Positions 12,873-25,649 of a stretch of DNA of 64,000 nt are shown piece by piece. Below the pieces are notes generated by a model. It saw only the letters and a program-made list of their open reading frames with translations, ran no database searches and was not told the DNA's origin. The first letter of the stretch is position 1. Each line of letters opens with the position of its first letter. Made by a program: the position numbers and the translations under genes. Origin of the DNA: Nageia nagi (taxonomy: Eukaryota; Pinophyta); contig JBITNC010000001.1 in assembly GCA_050084985.1 (NCBI GenBank), positions 198,400,001 to 198,464,000 of the forward strand. The letters are read 5' to 3'.

Positions 12873-14496
12873 GAGCAAAATTTTCCAACATAAAGGGTAA
12901 CAAGGAGCATGGCCTTGAACAAATTCTTATTTGAAAAATTGATAATAATAATGCGACCTCATATTTTAAAGAAGCTTCTAAGCATGAGTGCTGGATGGAA
13001 GCCATAAAAGTGGAGTATAAGCTAGTTATGAAAAATGAGACTTGGGACTTGGTTCCTTATCCTAATGAGAAGAATGTGATTGGTAATAAGTGGATCGACA
13101 AGGTCAAGTATAATTCAATTAAATATATTAAGAAATGCAAAGCAAGGTTAGTAGCCAAAGGTTTTTCTTAGAACTATGATGTAGATTATGAGGAAACCTT
13201 TGCTCCTATGGTAACAATATCCATTGTCAAAATTATTCTTACTCTTTTTGCAGCTTATGGATGGAAAGTTTTTTAATTTGATGTCAAGAGTGCATTTCTT
13301 AATGGTGACTTAGATGTGGAAATCTTCATGAATCAACCAAAAGGGTTTATTATGGAAGGTAAAAGATTCCTTTTTGTGTAAGCTAAAGAAGTCATTGTAT
13401 GGACTTAAGCAAGCACGTAGAGCCTGGTATAAGAAGATTTTTAGGTTCTTTACAGATATTAGATTCTCCAAGTATTTTTTTGAATTCAATTTATATATGC
13501 TCAATCAAAGAAAATATGTGATCTTGATTCTCCTTTATGTGGATGATCTTTTGATAATTGGCAACAATGATGAAATCATTCAAGAGTGCATATCTAAGCT
13601 TAAGGCAAAGTTTAAAATGATTGATCTTCATCTCTTACACTACTACCTTGAAATGCAAATGTATCAATACAAAGATTACACTTATCTTAATCAATCCAAG
13701 TATATATCAGATATCTTGCAAAAGTTTGAAATGGAGTATAGACATTCTATGATCCTTATCTCTTTTGGAATCACTATTTCTCTGAGCTCCAACCGTTAGT
13801 TGGCTGATGCTACAACTTATAGGTAATTAATTAGTAGTCTTTTTTAATTGACTATTTTTAGGCCAAATATTACCTTTATAGTGAATTTGATAGCATGATT
13901 CATGTAGAAACCATATGTTGAGCACCTCAATTTTGTTAAATAAATCTTGAGGTATGTTGCAGGGACTAAGGATCTTGCTCTCAAGTATTCTAAGTTGCCC
14001 TCATTTGTTCTCTTTGAATTTTTAGTTTCTAACCATAAGTGATATAAAGATGATAGAAAATCAACCTTTACGTATGTGCATAGAATTGGTTTAGGTGCTA
14101 TCTCTTGGGTTTTCAAAAAGCAACCTACTATTTCTCTTTCCACCATAGAAACTAAATACCATACCATTTTTGTTGTAGCCTGAGAAGCCATTTGGATGAA
14201 ACATATTTTGAAATAAATTGGGTATGAGCAAGGTGGTTCATCTTTGATTTCTTCATATAATCAATCGATGATCTCTTTAGATAAGAATCTTGCATTCCAT
14301 CAAAGAACAAAACATGTGGAAATCCAAGCATATTTTATCAAGAAGAAGGTTCTTGATGGCATCATACACCTAGAGTATTATCCATCCACCTTGAAATTTA
14401 CTAATTTGTTCACCAAGTCCCTCCCAAAAGCTCAGGTTTATAAGCTTAGGGATGCTATCAAGTTGGTGAAGTTTCCCTCAAGGGGAAGTGAAGTTT
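12873..14496 (+). pseudogene. Ty1/copia reverse transcriptase-RNase H (broken)
   Basis: It makes cDNA from the element RNA. Before a frameshift near 13370 one reads KARLVAKGFS, YEETFAPMV and FDVKSAFLNGDL. After it come KKSLYGLKQARRAWYKKIF and LYVDDLLIIGNNDE with the YVDD catalytic motif intact. RNase H is much worse: the segment that normally holds Asp-x-Asp reads SNHK-stop-YKDDRKSTF, then GLGAISWVFKKQ. The final part from 14244 has HQRTKHVEIQAYFIKKKV and FTKSLPKAQVYKLRDAI, the usual end of copia pol. A purine-rich run (AAGGGGAAGTGAAG) follows at 14480-14493 and a possible LTR start (TGAATTC) at 14496. Confidence 0.85.
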
Positions 14497-15150
14497 GAAT
14501 TCTTATATTGAATTCATGTTTGTGATGACAACTTCACCCTTAGAAGGATTTTATGCTGTATAGTGTTGATTTTATTGTAAACCTTCATGTTAAGTTTGCT
14601 CTGCATGAGGAACTTGTTGTATAAATTTTTAGAGTAAAAAGATTAACTAATTTAGCACTGTTTAGTTATCCATGTGTGAGAAACTCTTATTTCTTTTGAC
14701 ACTATTCAATTATCCATATGTGAGAAACTCATATGTGCATGGTCTATTTTGTAATGATAATCAACACATATTTTATATACAATAGGTGACTATGAGTTTT
14801 AGCTTGCCATATTTATGATGACTTATAGTACACCATTGATCAGTTAATGATGGTATTTACTTGATTCATCTATCCTTATTGATATTAATATGTTGGATAT
14901 AACTAATCTTATTATTTGAGTTACTTATGATTGTTGATTAGTATAGCATAACTTAAGCAGTTTGGTCTAGTCATGTTCTCTACTTCCTACAATGGTAGGT
15001 TCCTTGAAAGAGCAGAAGGTTGTGGGGATGCGCTTGTGTTGATTTTCTCCTCAATCTTTGATTTATAGGTTAGTTCCTATCTATATTTAAGATCAAAAGT
15101 AACAAGAAAGAAACAAAAAGATGGAGAGTTATAGGAAAGAGATAAGTAAA
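14497..15150 (+). repeat. Probable 3' LTR region of the copia element
   Basis: It follows pol and a polypurine run and starts TGAATTC. A segment containing TATCCATxTGTGAGAAACTC occurs twice at about 14667-14690 and 14711-14735. No second copy of the region is visible upstream of gag, and I could not place its right end. Confidence 0.35.
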
Positions 15151-16040
15151 TAAACAACTAAAATAAGAAATTTACAACCAAGGCATTACACCATAGGTAG
15201 CAATCCATAGCCAAGATTAAGAATAGCAAACTATCTTGCACTTGGGGTCTCGTAATCATAACATAGCCATAATTTGAAGAAAACACTCCATACATAACAT
15301 TCACAAAATTAATAATAGCCACTTTGTTGCAAGAGGGTAAGGCATTATCTATTTGTATTATCATATGTAAATTGCTCTTACTGATTAGGGAAAATTTGCT
15401 AAAATGTTCAACCTTTTTTATTTCTAAAAGCTAGCTATTTATACAAATTCCCCCCCTCCTTGGGTGGTTGGGTTTTATTAATATACATTACTACTAGCAT
15501 TGAATGAAATAACTAAAATAGCACTATTTATATAAATGCTACAACTATACTAGATTATATAGTGAACAAGTACTAATCAACATAATTATTTGGGAATTTG
15601 CAACTTTTGGTTAGCCATGTCTATAGAGCTGCAATCCTTCTAACATATTAATTGCTCCTTCTTCAACCCTATAGTTGATTAAGTATAACACTATTGCTGA
15701 TTGAAGGTAGCATTATAGTTGATTGGAGATAGCACTATAGCTGATTGAGTAGTTGTTTGATTGCACATTGATTGGTACAATTTGGTATTATGCTTTATGA
15801 TCTGCTATTTACTTCTCTATAATCTTTATGATCTCTACTATGGATGTTAGTAATCAAAATAATGGTGGTTGATAGATATTATGTTCACTTGGTTCAAGAA
15901 GAATTGCCATTGTTATGTGGAAATGAGTCAATGCTGACACATTAACAAGGCCTCAAGGGTCAAACACTTAAGATGAAGTGGACCTTGGTGTTCTTTCTCA
16001 TGCATTACTCTTTCACTTACTTAGCAGGCTCTATGTTCTT
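15151..16040. other. Intergenic stretch, nothing recognised
   Basis: AT-rich. The only open frame is a 68-residue minus-strand one at 15158-15364 without a recognisable motif or neighbour, so I do not call it a gene. Confidence 0.35.
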
Positions 16041-16485
16041 CTTTTAAGCTCTATTAATGATTTGGTTCTTCTAGAACTCATTGATTTCAGCTAAAAAACA
16101 TGATGTCATTTCTTAGGATCAATAGGATCTATTGATATATTGATTTCTCTAAGACCCAATAATTTTTATCAAAAAAATGTGATGTCATCTTTCAAAATCA
16201 CTAGGCTCTATTGATATTTTGATTCTACTGAGACCCACTAATTTTAATCAAAAACTATGATGTCATCTTTTAAAGTTACCAAGCTCTATTGATGTTCTTC
16301 AAAAGTTTGTACCCACCATTACTTGCTCTAGGACCTGCTTATTTTTATCAAAAATTATGATATCATCCTTCGAAATCCTCAGGCTTTATTAATGTTTTGA
16401 TTCTATCAGGACCCACTTATTTTTACCAAAACTTGTGACATCATCCTTTAAAATCTTTGAGCATTATTGATATTCTTCAAAAGTT
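16040..16485. repeat. Minisatellite-like array, ~78 bp units
   Basis: Five diverged units run head to tail, each with a core like CTCTATTGATATTTTGATTC, then (A/G)GACCCACT(A/T)ATTTT, then ATGATGTCATC. Units start near 16047, 16130, 16207, 16284 and 16384. The fourth is longer by about 22 bases (an insertion with CTTCAAAAGTTTGTACCC, part of which recurs at 16474). Confidence 0.7.
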
Positions 16486-16679
16486 AAACTCTGAATGTGT
16501 ACAAGTTTTAGACATTTGTGCCAACATTTCCTAAATACTCTAAGGTAATAAATATGATTCTGGGAAACTTTAACATACATGAATTCTTGAGTATACTAAA
16601 GAAGATGACATGACTCTTGGGCACTCTCACCTCTCGATCACTAAAGAATAAAAGAATATAGAATTGACATAAGTCTTAT

Positions 16680-16797
16680 TGACATAAATATTAGGTATCC
16701 TTATTTAATAATCCTCAGGTACTACTAAAAAAATGACATAACTCCTAGGTATCCTTATTTACATAATTCCCAGGTGCTACTAAAAAAATGACTCCCA
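16680..16797. repeat. Two-copy tandem repeat (~55 bp)
   Basis: Two adjacent units share TAGGTATCCTTATTTA and CAGGT(A/G)CTACTAAAAAAATGAC with a few differences. Confidence 0.7.
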
Positions 16798-17044
16798 ACA
16801 CTCTAAGGAAAAGAAATGAGAAGAGAAGGGATTTGTAATGAAAGAATACAAAATTTTACAACTCATGAAGACTCTACAAGAATAATTTCCCCCTGTGTAC
16901 TCTTATATACACAACTCCTAGTCACTAAAAAATGAAATAATGAAGAATGAAAAATAATAGAATTACATCAATTTTTGAGTGTTATTATAAAGGAATACAA
17001 TTTTTTGGTAGCTCTTTGGGGTCTCTACCTGTTGGAGAATAGAA

Positions 17045-20000
17045 CCCTTCAACTATTGCTCCTAGTGGCTTGACCAGAATTGGACCTAGTTGTAGCTTTA
17101 ATTGCTACCATCATGTTTGGTGGGAGGAATGATTGCATCCTTTTATTTAGATCACTTAGATCTTTATAATAAACTTATGATAAGATGGAGGATACCTTAA
17201 TCTTATCTATGTCTACTTTGAACCCTTTCAAGACACTTTTTAGCCTTCTAGCATGTAAAAATTTTATAATGGCTTCCTAAGCCAACTCATTTATTTGTTG
17301 AAGATCTGAGATTTGTTTCTCAAAAAAAGATTATTTCAAGAATTGAATGGTATTGGCTACTCAATTGGTAGCACTACCTTGTACATTTTACTTCTCCCAT
17401 AATTTGGAAGCCTTCATGTCAATTAAAGAATTTGTTAATAAATTCCAGCTCTATTATGAGTTGGTGTTTATTTATGTCCATGTTAAATACTAAAGTTTGG
17501 AGTTCACAAATTTCTTAGATCCTTTTTTGATATGGCTATTTTGGCTTAGAGGAGACTGTTGCAAACTCCTTTTTAGTCAAAATTCTTAATCGAACCTGCA
17601 TCCTTTCTAAAATTATTCTAGGTATATCTAGAGCTAGCTTATGAAGAGCAATTTGAGCATGAAACTCCTTGATGGCTTATATAGCTTACTCCTTGAGTAG
17701 ATGCAAGTGAGTTAATATTATCATTCTATCATCAACTTGTTCTAGCAAATATTTTCTAAAGTTTTTCATGAGTAGTAATAACTTTGCATTATCATCTGAT
17801 AGAACTTTATTTTTTGTACTAATAGTCTACATCCCAACCTTAATTTGTTTGATTTTCTAAGCATCCATGATTGTAGCTTGAGATTTGAACTCTTCTATCA
17901 CTTGATTTGCAATATCTAGCTTAGCTCTTGATGTTGCCATGCTCTTATCAAATTTTATTTTCTATTTCTCAAGCTTTACAATCAATTCTTTATTCTTATT
18001 CTGCAAATTGGATACTATTTTATCTTTAAGGGAGTAGTCTTTCTTATATTGATCAATTTTTTATTTAATTTCCCTATTTTAGTCTCCATGACTTTTACCA
18101 GCTACCATTGAAGTATTTACAAGAAATTTGGATTGGTCAATAGCCAGTGCGCTCTACATATTTACATCTATTATTATCATGAGAGTAAAATCTAGCTACC
18201 CTTCTTTGAATGGCATCTAAGCAATTTTTATATCTCCCATCTTTTTTACTTTGCTCAAAATTCTCAACTGTTTCTCAAGGAGCATAGGAGATTTATTAAC
18301 AAAATTTGCCTAATCAATGGGCTCTACAATTTGTGTAGAAAAAATAGACTTTATTTCTTCTTATGAGGCTATAGGAATAAAAGAATGAGTAGAAATAATT
18401 TTACCTGCAATAGGTGCCTCAACTTGTTGAATTGGTTGGGACTACCAGGGAGGAGTCAACTATTGGACTTTTAGTTCAGGTTCGACTTCTTCCATTTCCT
18501 GACCTTATTCTTTAGGCTTATCCATTGGACCAAAGTCTTTTTTTTTAGAATTATCATCATCTTCACCATCTCCCAACCCTCCTCCAGGTGCAACTGTTGT
18601 TGTCTTACTAGCCTTAGGTATACTTCCCTTACTTTGTTGAATCTATCTCTATCCCTCTTTTTGGGTTTCTTTTTGTTTTATTCCTGAACTTGTTCTATAG
18701 CACCAATATCTATATCCTATGGCTCTTTGAACTCCTCTATATCAAAATTTTTTGCTTCTTTTATCACCACCTTTGGTACTTCTTATATTTCCTCTAAAGG
18801 TGAATGTATAGTCATTTGTGATTGTGACCTTGTTGTAGTTGATTGAAGCTTTTTTATAGGCTGTTGCTCTTTCTCCAATATTTGTTGCATTTGAGCTAGA
18901 GTTTGAACTTTACTTTTCTTTTTAGGAGAATGTTTCCAGGAAGAAGTGGTGGTGTCTAACGGGTCTTGTTCTCCCTTATTTAGAGTCTAAACCATGCCAT
19001 ATGGTTCTCTTATTTGCATTATCCTTTCCTCTATAGCAAGTTTTCTACAAAAATGAGGAGGAAGAGGTTGTCCCAACTCTAGTAGAGGATCTTTAGAATA
19101 CTCTGCCTCCTAGTATTTATCATATTTGAATTTTTAAAATAACTCACTTTTAATGTGGTGAATTTTTATGTTATAATCAAATTTGAATCTCATAAAATAA
19201 TGAATTTTATTGGTACAACACCCAAGATATGCTAATTAGGTGAGGCCCTTTGGGTTGGGAGTAAAATATTGCTCGTTATTTTTTCAATTTCTATATTTTC
19301 TTACTCCTTCTAGGGTTCATACATGCCTTATTCAAGGGTATAAATTCCTAATCTGGGTACATTTCTACCTCTTGCTTAGTTTTATTTACAAAATATTCTA
19401 TATGGGGCCTACCATCATGGACAAATGTTGGATGTTTTTTGCTAGTCCTTATTATTTGGGTCATTTCCCTTGATGGGTCATACATCCATGTAGTTTTCAT
19501 CTTATATAACTTAAAATTCTGTACAATAAATTGGGCTATACTATCTATACATCTTATCTTTAAAAAAGTAAAATTCTTGATAGAAGCAGGTATATTTACA
19601 ATAGACTTAAAGTTGCCCCCAAACCCATATTTACTCTTTATGGCATAAATCTATCTACCCATCTCTATTGAATACAATTGGGGGATAACATATTTAGGTA
19701 AAAAGAAGAGTTTCTCAAAATACCCATACTTGATTATTACTGTGCAATTTCTCAAGAAGTACCAATCATTGATTTTATTTCTACCTTGTAGCTCCCTTAT
19801 TGTGCTTTTTCACAGCCTACTAGGGCGTTTTCCAATCAAAATTTTTACTATAGTTGCATATAACTTTTCCATGAACTCATAGTAGAATCCATGCAACTTG
19901 GTCAAAATTGGCACCATCAGGTCAATTAGCATTGATGTAGCACTAGAACTGGTTGACTCAACTAGGAGCCCTGCCTCTATAAGTTTGTCCACATTTTAAT

Positions 20001-20851
20001 GGACAAAGAACCACCAAAGATACAAACAATGTCTAAAATCTAATTTTTCAATCTTGAATAAACACCTCTTAATTTCTTTGGTTATGAAAGATAAAAAATT
20101 ATAGTATATGTGGGCTTCTAAAATATTATAAGCCATGTGCACCATGGCTTTATCTGCTTCAATTTGGGTCTTCTTTCCTAGGATGATTGTGAGTGCCTAC
20201 AGTATTTCTCTTTCTTTCTTTCAAAAAGAGCTATTTGGTAGCTTAATAAGAGTTTTGCTTTTTTGCTATCTTGGTATCTTCCACTAATCCAGCTCAGCAT
20301 TTTGTCTTGATTAATATAAAAATCATGTTTCTTCTTTTTCAAAACAATTTATTTTTTAAAATGAAATGTGTAATCTATTGGAATAGCAAATGCTTAGATA
20401 ATGGATTTTGGAGAGTAATCTAGCATTGCTTCAAACACTAGCTCAAAAGTATCTTCCTCTTCAATCCTCTTGAACATTCTAATTTGGTACCCTTTTGATG
20501 ATGCCTGTGTGCTAGGGAGTATAAGAGCTTGGGATAGGTGAAGGACTCATAGAGCACATAATATGCCCAGCCCTAATAAATCATAACATATATCTTTGAA
20601 TAAGTAAGTAACTTTTCTTTTCCACTCACTTTAGGTGTCTTAAGCTTCAAAAAAATGCAACTAGGGTTAGCTCTCCCTGTATCCATATGACTGATTACTC
20701 CCATCTAAGTCCAGTTCACTCCTAGAGCATTCTCAAGATATTCTTCTTGTAAAGAGAGAAGGCCAGCATCAAGTTGTTCCACTTTAGCTATAGAGGATGA
20801 TTGAGAGGTCACCATAATATTAACATATTTTCTTGAACCTCTAGTTGTCAT
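17045..20851 (-). pseudogene. Unknown ~3.8 kb retroelement-associated ORF (broken)
   Basis: I do not recognise this protein by name. From an ATG at 20851 (MTTRGSRKYVNIMVTSQSS) the minus strand can be read as coding for about 3.8 kb, with roughly 20 in-frame stops (mostly TAG) and at least one shift. A globular N-terminal half holds LFFLPKYVIPQLYSIEMGR, VNIPASIKNFTFLKI and LYKMKTTWMYDPSREM. A middle Pro/Gly/Asp-rich linker (VAPGGGLGDGEDDDNSKKK) follows. The C-terminal third looks like a coiled coil (YKKDYSLKDKIVSNLQNKNK, then SRAKLDIANQVIEEFKSQA). Length, order and several motifs match the plus-strand ORF at 45179-48780: there VNIPASI reads INLPISI, and KMKTTWMYDP reads KMETRNYDP. The two are therefore diverged members of one family. 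Confidence 0.6.
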
Positions 20852-21174
20852 TAAAAATAACAGTCTAGGCGATGTGAGGTCCTACAACCTTTCTCTTTCT
20901 CAAGACAACTCGAATCTAAAATCTCTAAGTTCTTAATGCTTTGGAAACTTGAGTGATCAAAATTAGCTAAGTGTAAAACTATAGAGTATGGGAGGAGTTT
21001 TATTTGTCTAAGGTTGGTAAGATTTCTATTAATGGTAATTACTTCTTAAGGATCTCGAGACCCGTGCATTATACAAATTAAGCTAGCATAGGCTATATTA
21101 GTAAATTCAAAGCACACTAGACTTAATTTGTTGTACTTGTATGATGGTTCGTAAAATCTAAGGAAATATTTTTT
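20852..21174. other. Leader of the minus-strand unknown ORF or junction DNA
   Basis: There is no coding signal. It lies between the start of the minus-strand ORF and the truncated left end of the next copia element. I see no LTR ends here. Confidence 0.3.
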
Positions 21175-21880
21175 TAAATGCTCTCAAGGATAAGACTCCG
21201 TTCGAAATGTGGTTTGGTCATATTCTTTCTGTGCATCATCTCAAGATTTTTGGTTCCACTTGTTATGCACTCATACCTAGGGAATAATGCAACAAGCTTG
21301 GAGCTAGGAGTCAAAAGTGTATTTTATTGGGTTATTTAAACACAACCAAGGGATACAAGCTTTATGATGAGGTAAACAAGAAGTTTCTCTTTGCTAGGGA
21401 TGTAATTTTTCTTGAATTTTACAAGAGTGATAATGTTGTTGAGCGAAAGCTTGATCAGTTTACCCATGGGAAGCACTATTTTGAAACAAATTATGACATT
21501 CCAAATCTTGAGGGGGAAATTCCTATATTGGATCAAAATTTGGAATTTTTACGCTTGTTCCTAAAGAATAAGCATCAAAAGTACCCTCTCTAACAGGTTC
21601 TTCTAGTTGATCAGTGCTAGTATCTAAGAGTCAATTAGATGAAGTGATTGGAGGGATTGGTTGGTTGAATATTGATGGAAGTGAAGTTCCACCTTAGCTG
21701 AGTGATCAACAAAAATAGTAAGAGAAGATTCCAAAGTGGACCTCAAGAACACTTGAAAGTGTTCATACTGATGAAATTGGAAAGATAGGAATTGGAAGCT
21801 CCTACATAGCAAAATTCAATTTTAGGCGATGAAAATAATGATGATATTTTTGTTGATGATTAGAAATATAATTTTAATAT
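21175..21880 (+). pseudogene. Ty1/copia integrase C-terminus (5'-truncated, broken)
   Basis: The element begins abruptly inside integrase: NALKDKTPFEMWFGHILSVH, HLKIFGSTCYALIPRE, then KCILLGYLNTTKGYKLYDEV and FLFARDVIFLEF. These are the typical end of copia integrase and the start of the linker to reverse transcriptase. Gag, protease and the integrase core are absent, and no 5' LTR is visible. The left edge near 21175 is thus a truncation point. Confidence 0.8.
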
Positions 21881-23436
21881 GTAATTGAATTATTTTGCTA
21901 ATTTTGAACCAACTTCCTTCAAAGAAACTATTTCTCATGATGCTTGGATAGAAGCCATGAAGAAAGAGTATGATGCTCTCATCAAGAATGGGACATGGAA
22001 GCTGGTAGATCCTCCATATAGAACCAAACTGATTAGATGCAAGTAAGTTTACAATAATAAGTATAAATTAGTTAGCTCACTTAACAAAAATAAAGCAAGG
22101 CTTGTTGCAAAAGGTTTTGGATAGAGAGAAGGCATTGACTATGATGAGACTTTTGCTCCTATAGCTAAATGGGATACCACCATTCTTTGTTGGCTATGGC
22201 TACTCAACATGCATGGAAGGTTAATCAAATGGATGTAAAGATAGCTTTCCTAAATGGTGATTTGAAAGAGAATGTTTACATGACATACCCAGAGGGATTT
22301 GTAGTTAAAGGTCAAGAGCATAAGGTATGGAATCTTATCAAGTCTTTGTATGGATTGAAGCAAGCTCTTAGTGCATGGTTTGAAAAGCTTACATAATATC
22401 TTTTGAAGATGAATTTCAAGCACTATAACCTTGATGATGTAACATTATTTATTAAGAAATTTGGCAACACTATTGTATATCTAATGGTGTATGTATATGA
22501 TCTATTGATTGCAAGGAACAATGAAAGATACATAGCATATGTGAAACAAGAATTGAAGAAAGGATTTGAAATGATAGATATGGGCCTACTTCACTACTAC
22601 TTGGGTGTTGAAGTAAATCAAACACCAAGTTACATTTTCAATTTCCTAAAGGACATTAGAGAGTTTTTGAATAGATTTGGTAAGGAAGATTGCAATCCTC
22701 TCTCTACTCCAATGGAACAAAACATAAACTTAAAATTAGTTGAGGGAAATCAATTTGAGGATGCTACAAAATTCAGATAGTTGATAAGAAGTATCATTTA
22801 TCTAATCACAACTAGACCAGATATTTCATTCTTGGTTGGAATTCTTTCTCAATTTATGCACACACCTTGTGAAGGCCATTGGTTAGCAACAAAGAGAATT
22901 CTTAGATATTTGAAAGGAACTCAAGATTTTGGGCTAAAATATTTCAAGGTTAAAGACTTCAAACTTCTTGGATATTCTAATTCAAACTTTGTTAGAGATA
23001 AGGAGAATGGAGTTTCAACTTTCAGATATCTTATGAGTCTTGGATCAATAGCTATTTCCTATAGATCATAAAAATAATTAGTTCTAGCAGATTCCACAAT
23101 TGAGGTAGAATATGTGGCTACTACATAAGCAATAAAAGAAATTGTGTGGCTTAGGAAAATACTAGAATATTTGTAGGAGAAACAAATGCTTCCAACTCCA
23201 CTTTTGATCGATAATACTTTTGCAATCAAATTGGCCAAGAATCCAAAGTTTCATGATCAAACAAAGCATATCAACATGAAGTATCATTTGATTCAACATC
23301 ATGTAAAGGTCAAGACAATTTGGGTAAAACATTATTCCATTGAAGAACAAATAGTAGACATCTTCACCAAGGCACTTGGAAGAGAGAAGTTTAGATCAAT
23401 GCTCATACTTACAAATACCCCTTTAGATTAAGAAGG
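21881..23436 (+). pseudogene. Ty1/copia reverse transcriptase-RNase H (broken)
   Basis: HDAWIEAMKKEYDALIKNGT and KARLVAKGFG begin the RT domain. After a frameshift near 22165 come NQMDVKIAFLNGDLKENVY and KSLYGLKQALSAWFEKL. The catalytic motif reads VYVYDLLIARNN where the family has Y-V-D-D, so the first catalytic Asp is Tyr. LLHYYLGVEVNQ and STPMEQNINLKL follow. In RNase H the Asp-x-Asp of the family reads GYSNSNFVRDKENGVST, both Asp changed to Asn. The end, DQTKHINMKYHLIQHHV and VDIFTKALGREKF, is well kept. Polypurine AAGAAGGGAA leads into an LTR start at 23440. Confidence 0.85.
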
Positions 23437-23439
23437 GAA

Positions 23440-23628
23440 TGTTAAAACCATAATATTTATGGTATTTGTAAATATTAGTGTAGAATCAACATGTGTTGAT
23501 CATATGTTAATCAGTTAGTTAGTTAGTTTAGTTAGTTAAGCTAATTACTATTTTCAAAAAAGTTAGTTACATTACCTCTCTATAAATATTGTACCACTAT
23601 TTTCCAATTAATTTAATTTTAGATTTTA
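23440..23628 (+). repeat. 3' LTR of the copia element, cut short
   Basis: It starts TGTTAAAACCATAATATT straight after the polypurine run. It holds GTTAGTTAGTTAGTTTAG repeats and TCTATAAATATTG (TATA-like, near 23580). It stops where a minus-oriented LTR begins (TGATCAAAC at 23629), so a later insertion probably interrupts it. No 5' LTR partner is present. Confidence 0.6.
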
Positions 23629-24476
23629 TGATCAAACTTACACCCTTGATACCTCAAATGCAGGTTGCACCACAAGTGGCTAAGATAGAGTCTCCACTCA
23701 ATCTAAAATAGAGGGTTTATAATCAAATTTAGCATATCTCATAATGAATATGAGTTCTCCTTTTATAGGTGAGGGTGATCATCTTCTAATATTGCATTAG
23801 GATGATTCAACAATGGAGAGATATGATCCGTGTGATCATGTATGCAACATTTGAGATAGGGAGCCTTGAAATAAGTGAAATCACATCCAAGGGCCAAGAT
23901 AGTCAATGCCTAAGAGGGGGTGATAACAAAATACCTTATGATCAATGCCATCGGTCCATGTGCCTAGGAAGGCCAATGTGGGGTCTTGGGATGCTCCCAT
24001 GCCCAACGTCCATGCTCTAGGGTCGTCTACTTGCCTTGAGATTGCCAATGCTTAGTTCGAAGTGTTAGGTCCATCTTTGGAGCTCCAAATGTGCTCATAG
24101 TTGGTGCAATCACCTAGGGAGATGCTCTACCTCGAAGAGGGGAGAACTAATGATTAGAGGTACATTTAATACCAATGTCACAATCATCAAGGTTAAAATA
24201 TGCAACACCTCATCTAATGAGACTAATATTGCATTTACAATTGTAATTACCTTAATATCACAAATACAATATTTATTTGTATTTTGGACAATAAATAAAT
24301 AAAAATAAATAAATTAAAAGGGTCATTTCCTCCATAATTAGAGCTTTATTAAGTCTCTAAGTGGAATTCACATCATTTTTTCCAAATTATACAAAAATTG
24401 ACAAAACACTCCTAAATTAATATTCATATTTATTAGAGGTGAAATGGGAAAAACACCTAAAAAATGGGACATTACA
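23629..24476 (-). repeat. Chromovirus-type LTR, minus orientation
   Basis: The right end reads GGGACATTACA, so on the minus strand the LTR starts TGTAATGTCCCA, as in many plant chromovirus LTRs. The left end begins TGATCAAAC. No internal region follows on either side, so it looks like a solo or truncated LTR. Its part at about 24120-24476 is an inverted relative of 41894-42320. Its left half shares wording with the LTR at 55149-56367 (for example CCAATGTxGGG, GGGATxCTCCCA). Confidence 0.6.
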
Positions 24477-25640
24477 AAATATTATCAAAAACTTTATGAA
24501 CCTTATCTTTTTATCAATAAGAAGTGCATAATTAACCTTCAATATATTTGGATTTTCTACTGATCTAATGTTGACTTCAATTTGATTTTTGAAAGTATCT
24601 AAATGAGGACTATAGGAATCTTGTTTCTTTTAATCTATATAACACTATTCTCTTCTTCAAGTAATTATGATTCACCTTATTTTTACTATGGTTCAATTTC
24701 TAATTCCTCATCCCTATCAATTAAAACTTTTAAAACATCCCTGTAAAAGGTTAGGAAATTATTTATGTATTTATTATCAATAAAACTTGGAGGTGTGGGA
24801 TGTTATAAAGGACCAAACGTCTATAAACAAAAATGACCATATGACTTTTGGAAAAAGATTAATTAATGAATTTGGTCTACCCTCAAGATACCATCACTAC
24901 TAGAGAATTATTGAAGTTGCTATCATCTTAGGGATTCTAAGATATGTTGAAATATTCAAAAAAATATTTCCACCCAAATAGTGGCCTTATACTATTTGAG
25001 ATTAGGATGTCTAGTTAGACATTTGGACCTAACCTAATGTAAAATACTTCTAAATATTTTATGCTAATTTATCTTGCCTTTTTTTATTCCCAATAATAAT
25101 ACCTTATATTTTGTTGTGTTCTTTTGCATTCAAAGTTAATCTATAAGGAATCATTAGGTAGGTACCTTTTGTATCTTGTATGAGAATGCCCATTCTACTT
25201 CTAATAATTAATTTTGGTCCATCAAAGTACATTTTATAATTTTGGTCCATCAAAGTACATTTTATATAGTGAACTCTCTAAGAGATCACACTTCTTTGTC
25301 TACTTGTTCTCTTTTTCTTGGTATGGGTGTGTAAGGGAATGTAGTACATGATACTACATATATTCCCAAATCTATCTCCTATATTAGCACTATTCATCTA
25401 ATCTCTTTCTATTTGCATACCATATTCCCATAGTATTTATAGTCAAATACTAGTAGTTCTCTCTAATCCATTAGTTGAACATTGTACTTGTCCGTTTGTT
25501 TCTTACGAGGGTCCCTATTTGATTTCTAGTGAGAGGAATAGTAGCCAAGGATCTATCTAATTGTATTAATTATACTAACTTTAAAGCCCAATATTTGGAT
25601 AATAATATGACAAAACAAGGATCAATATCTACCATCACAA
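24477..25640. other. Intergenic stretch with a perfect 28-bp duplication
   Basis: No gene was recognised. At 25211-25266 a 28-bp unit beginning ATTTTGGTCCATCAAAG occurs twice in tandem with no difference, which suggests a recent event. Confidence 0.45.
25211..25266. repeat. Perfect 28-bp tandem duplication
   Basis: Units 25211-25238 and 25239-25266 are identical by eye, in otherwise unique AT-rich DNA. Confidence 0.85.
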
Positions 25641-25649
25641 CACCCATGC

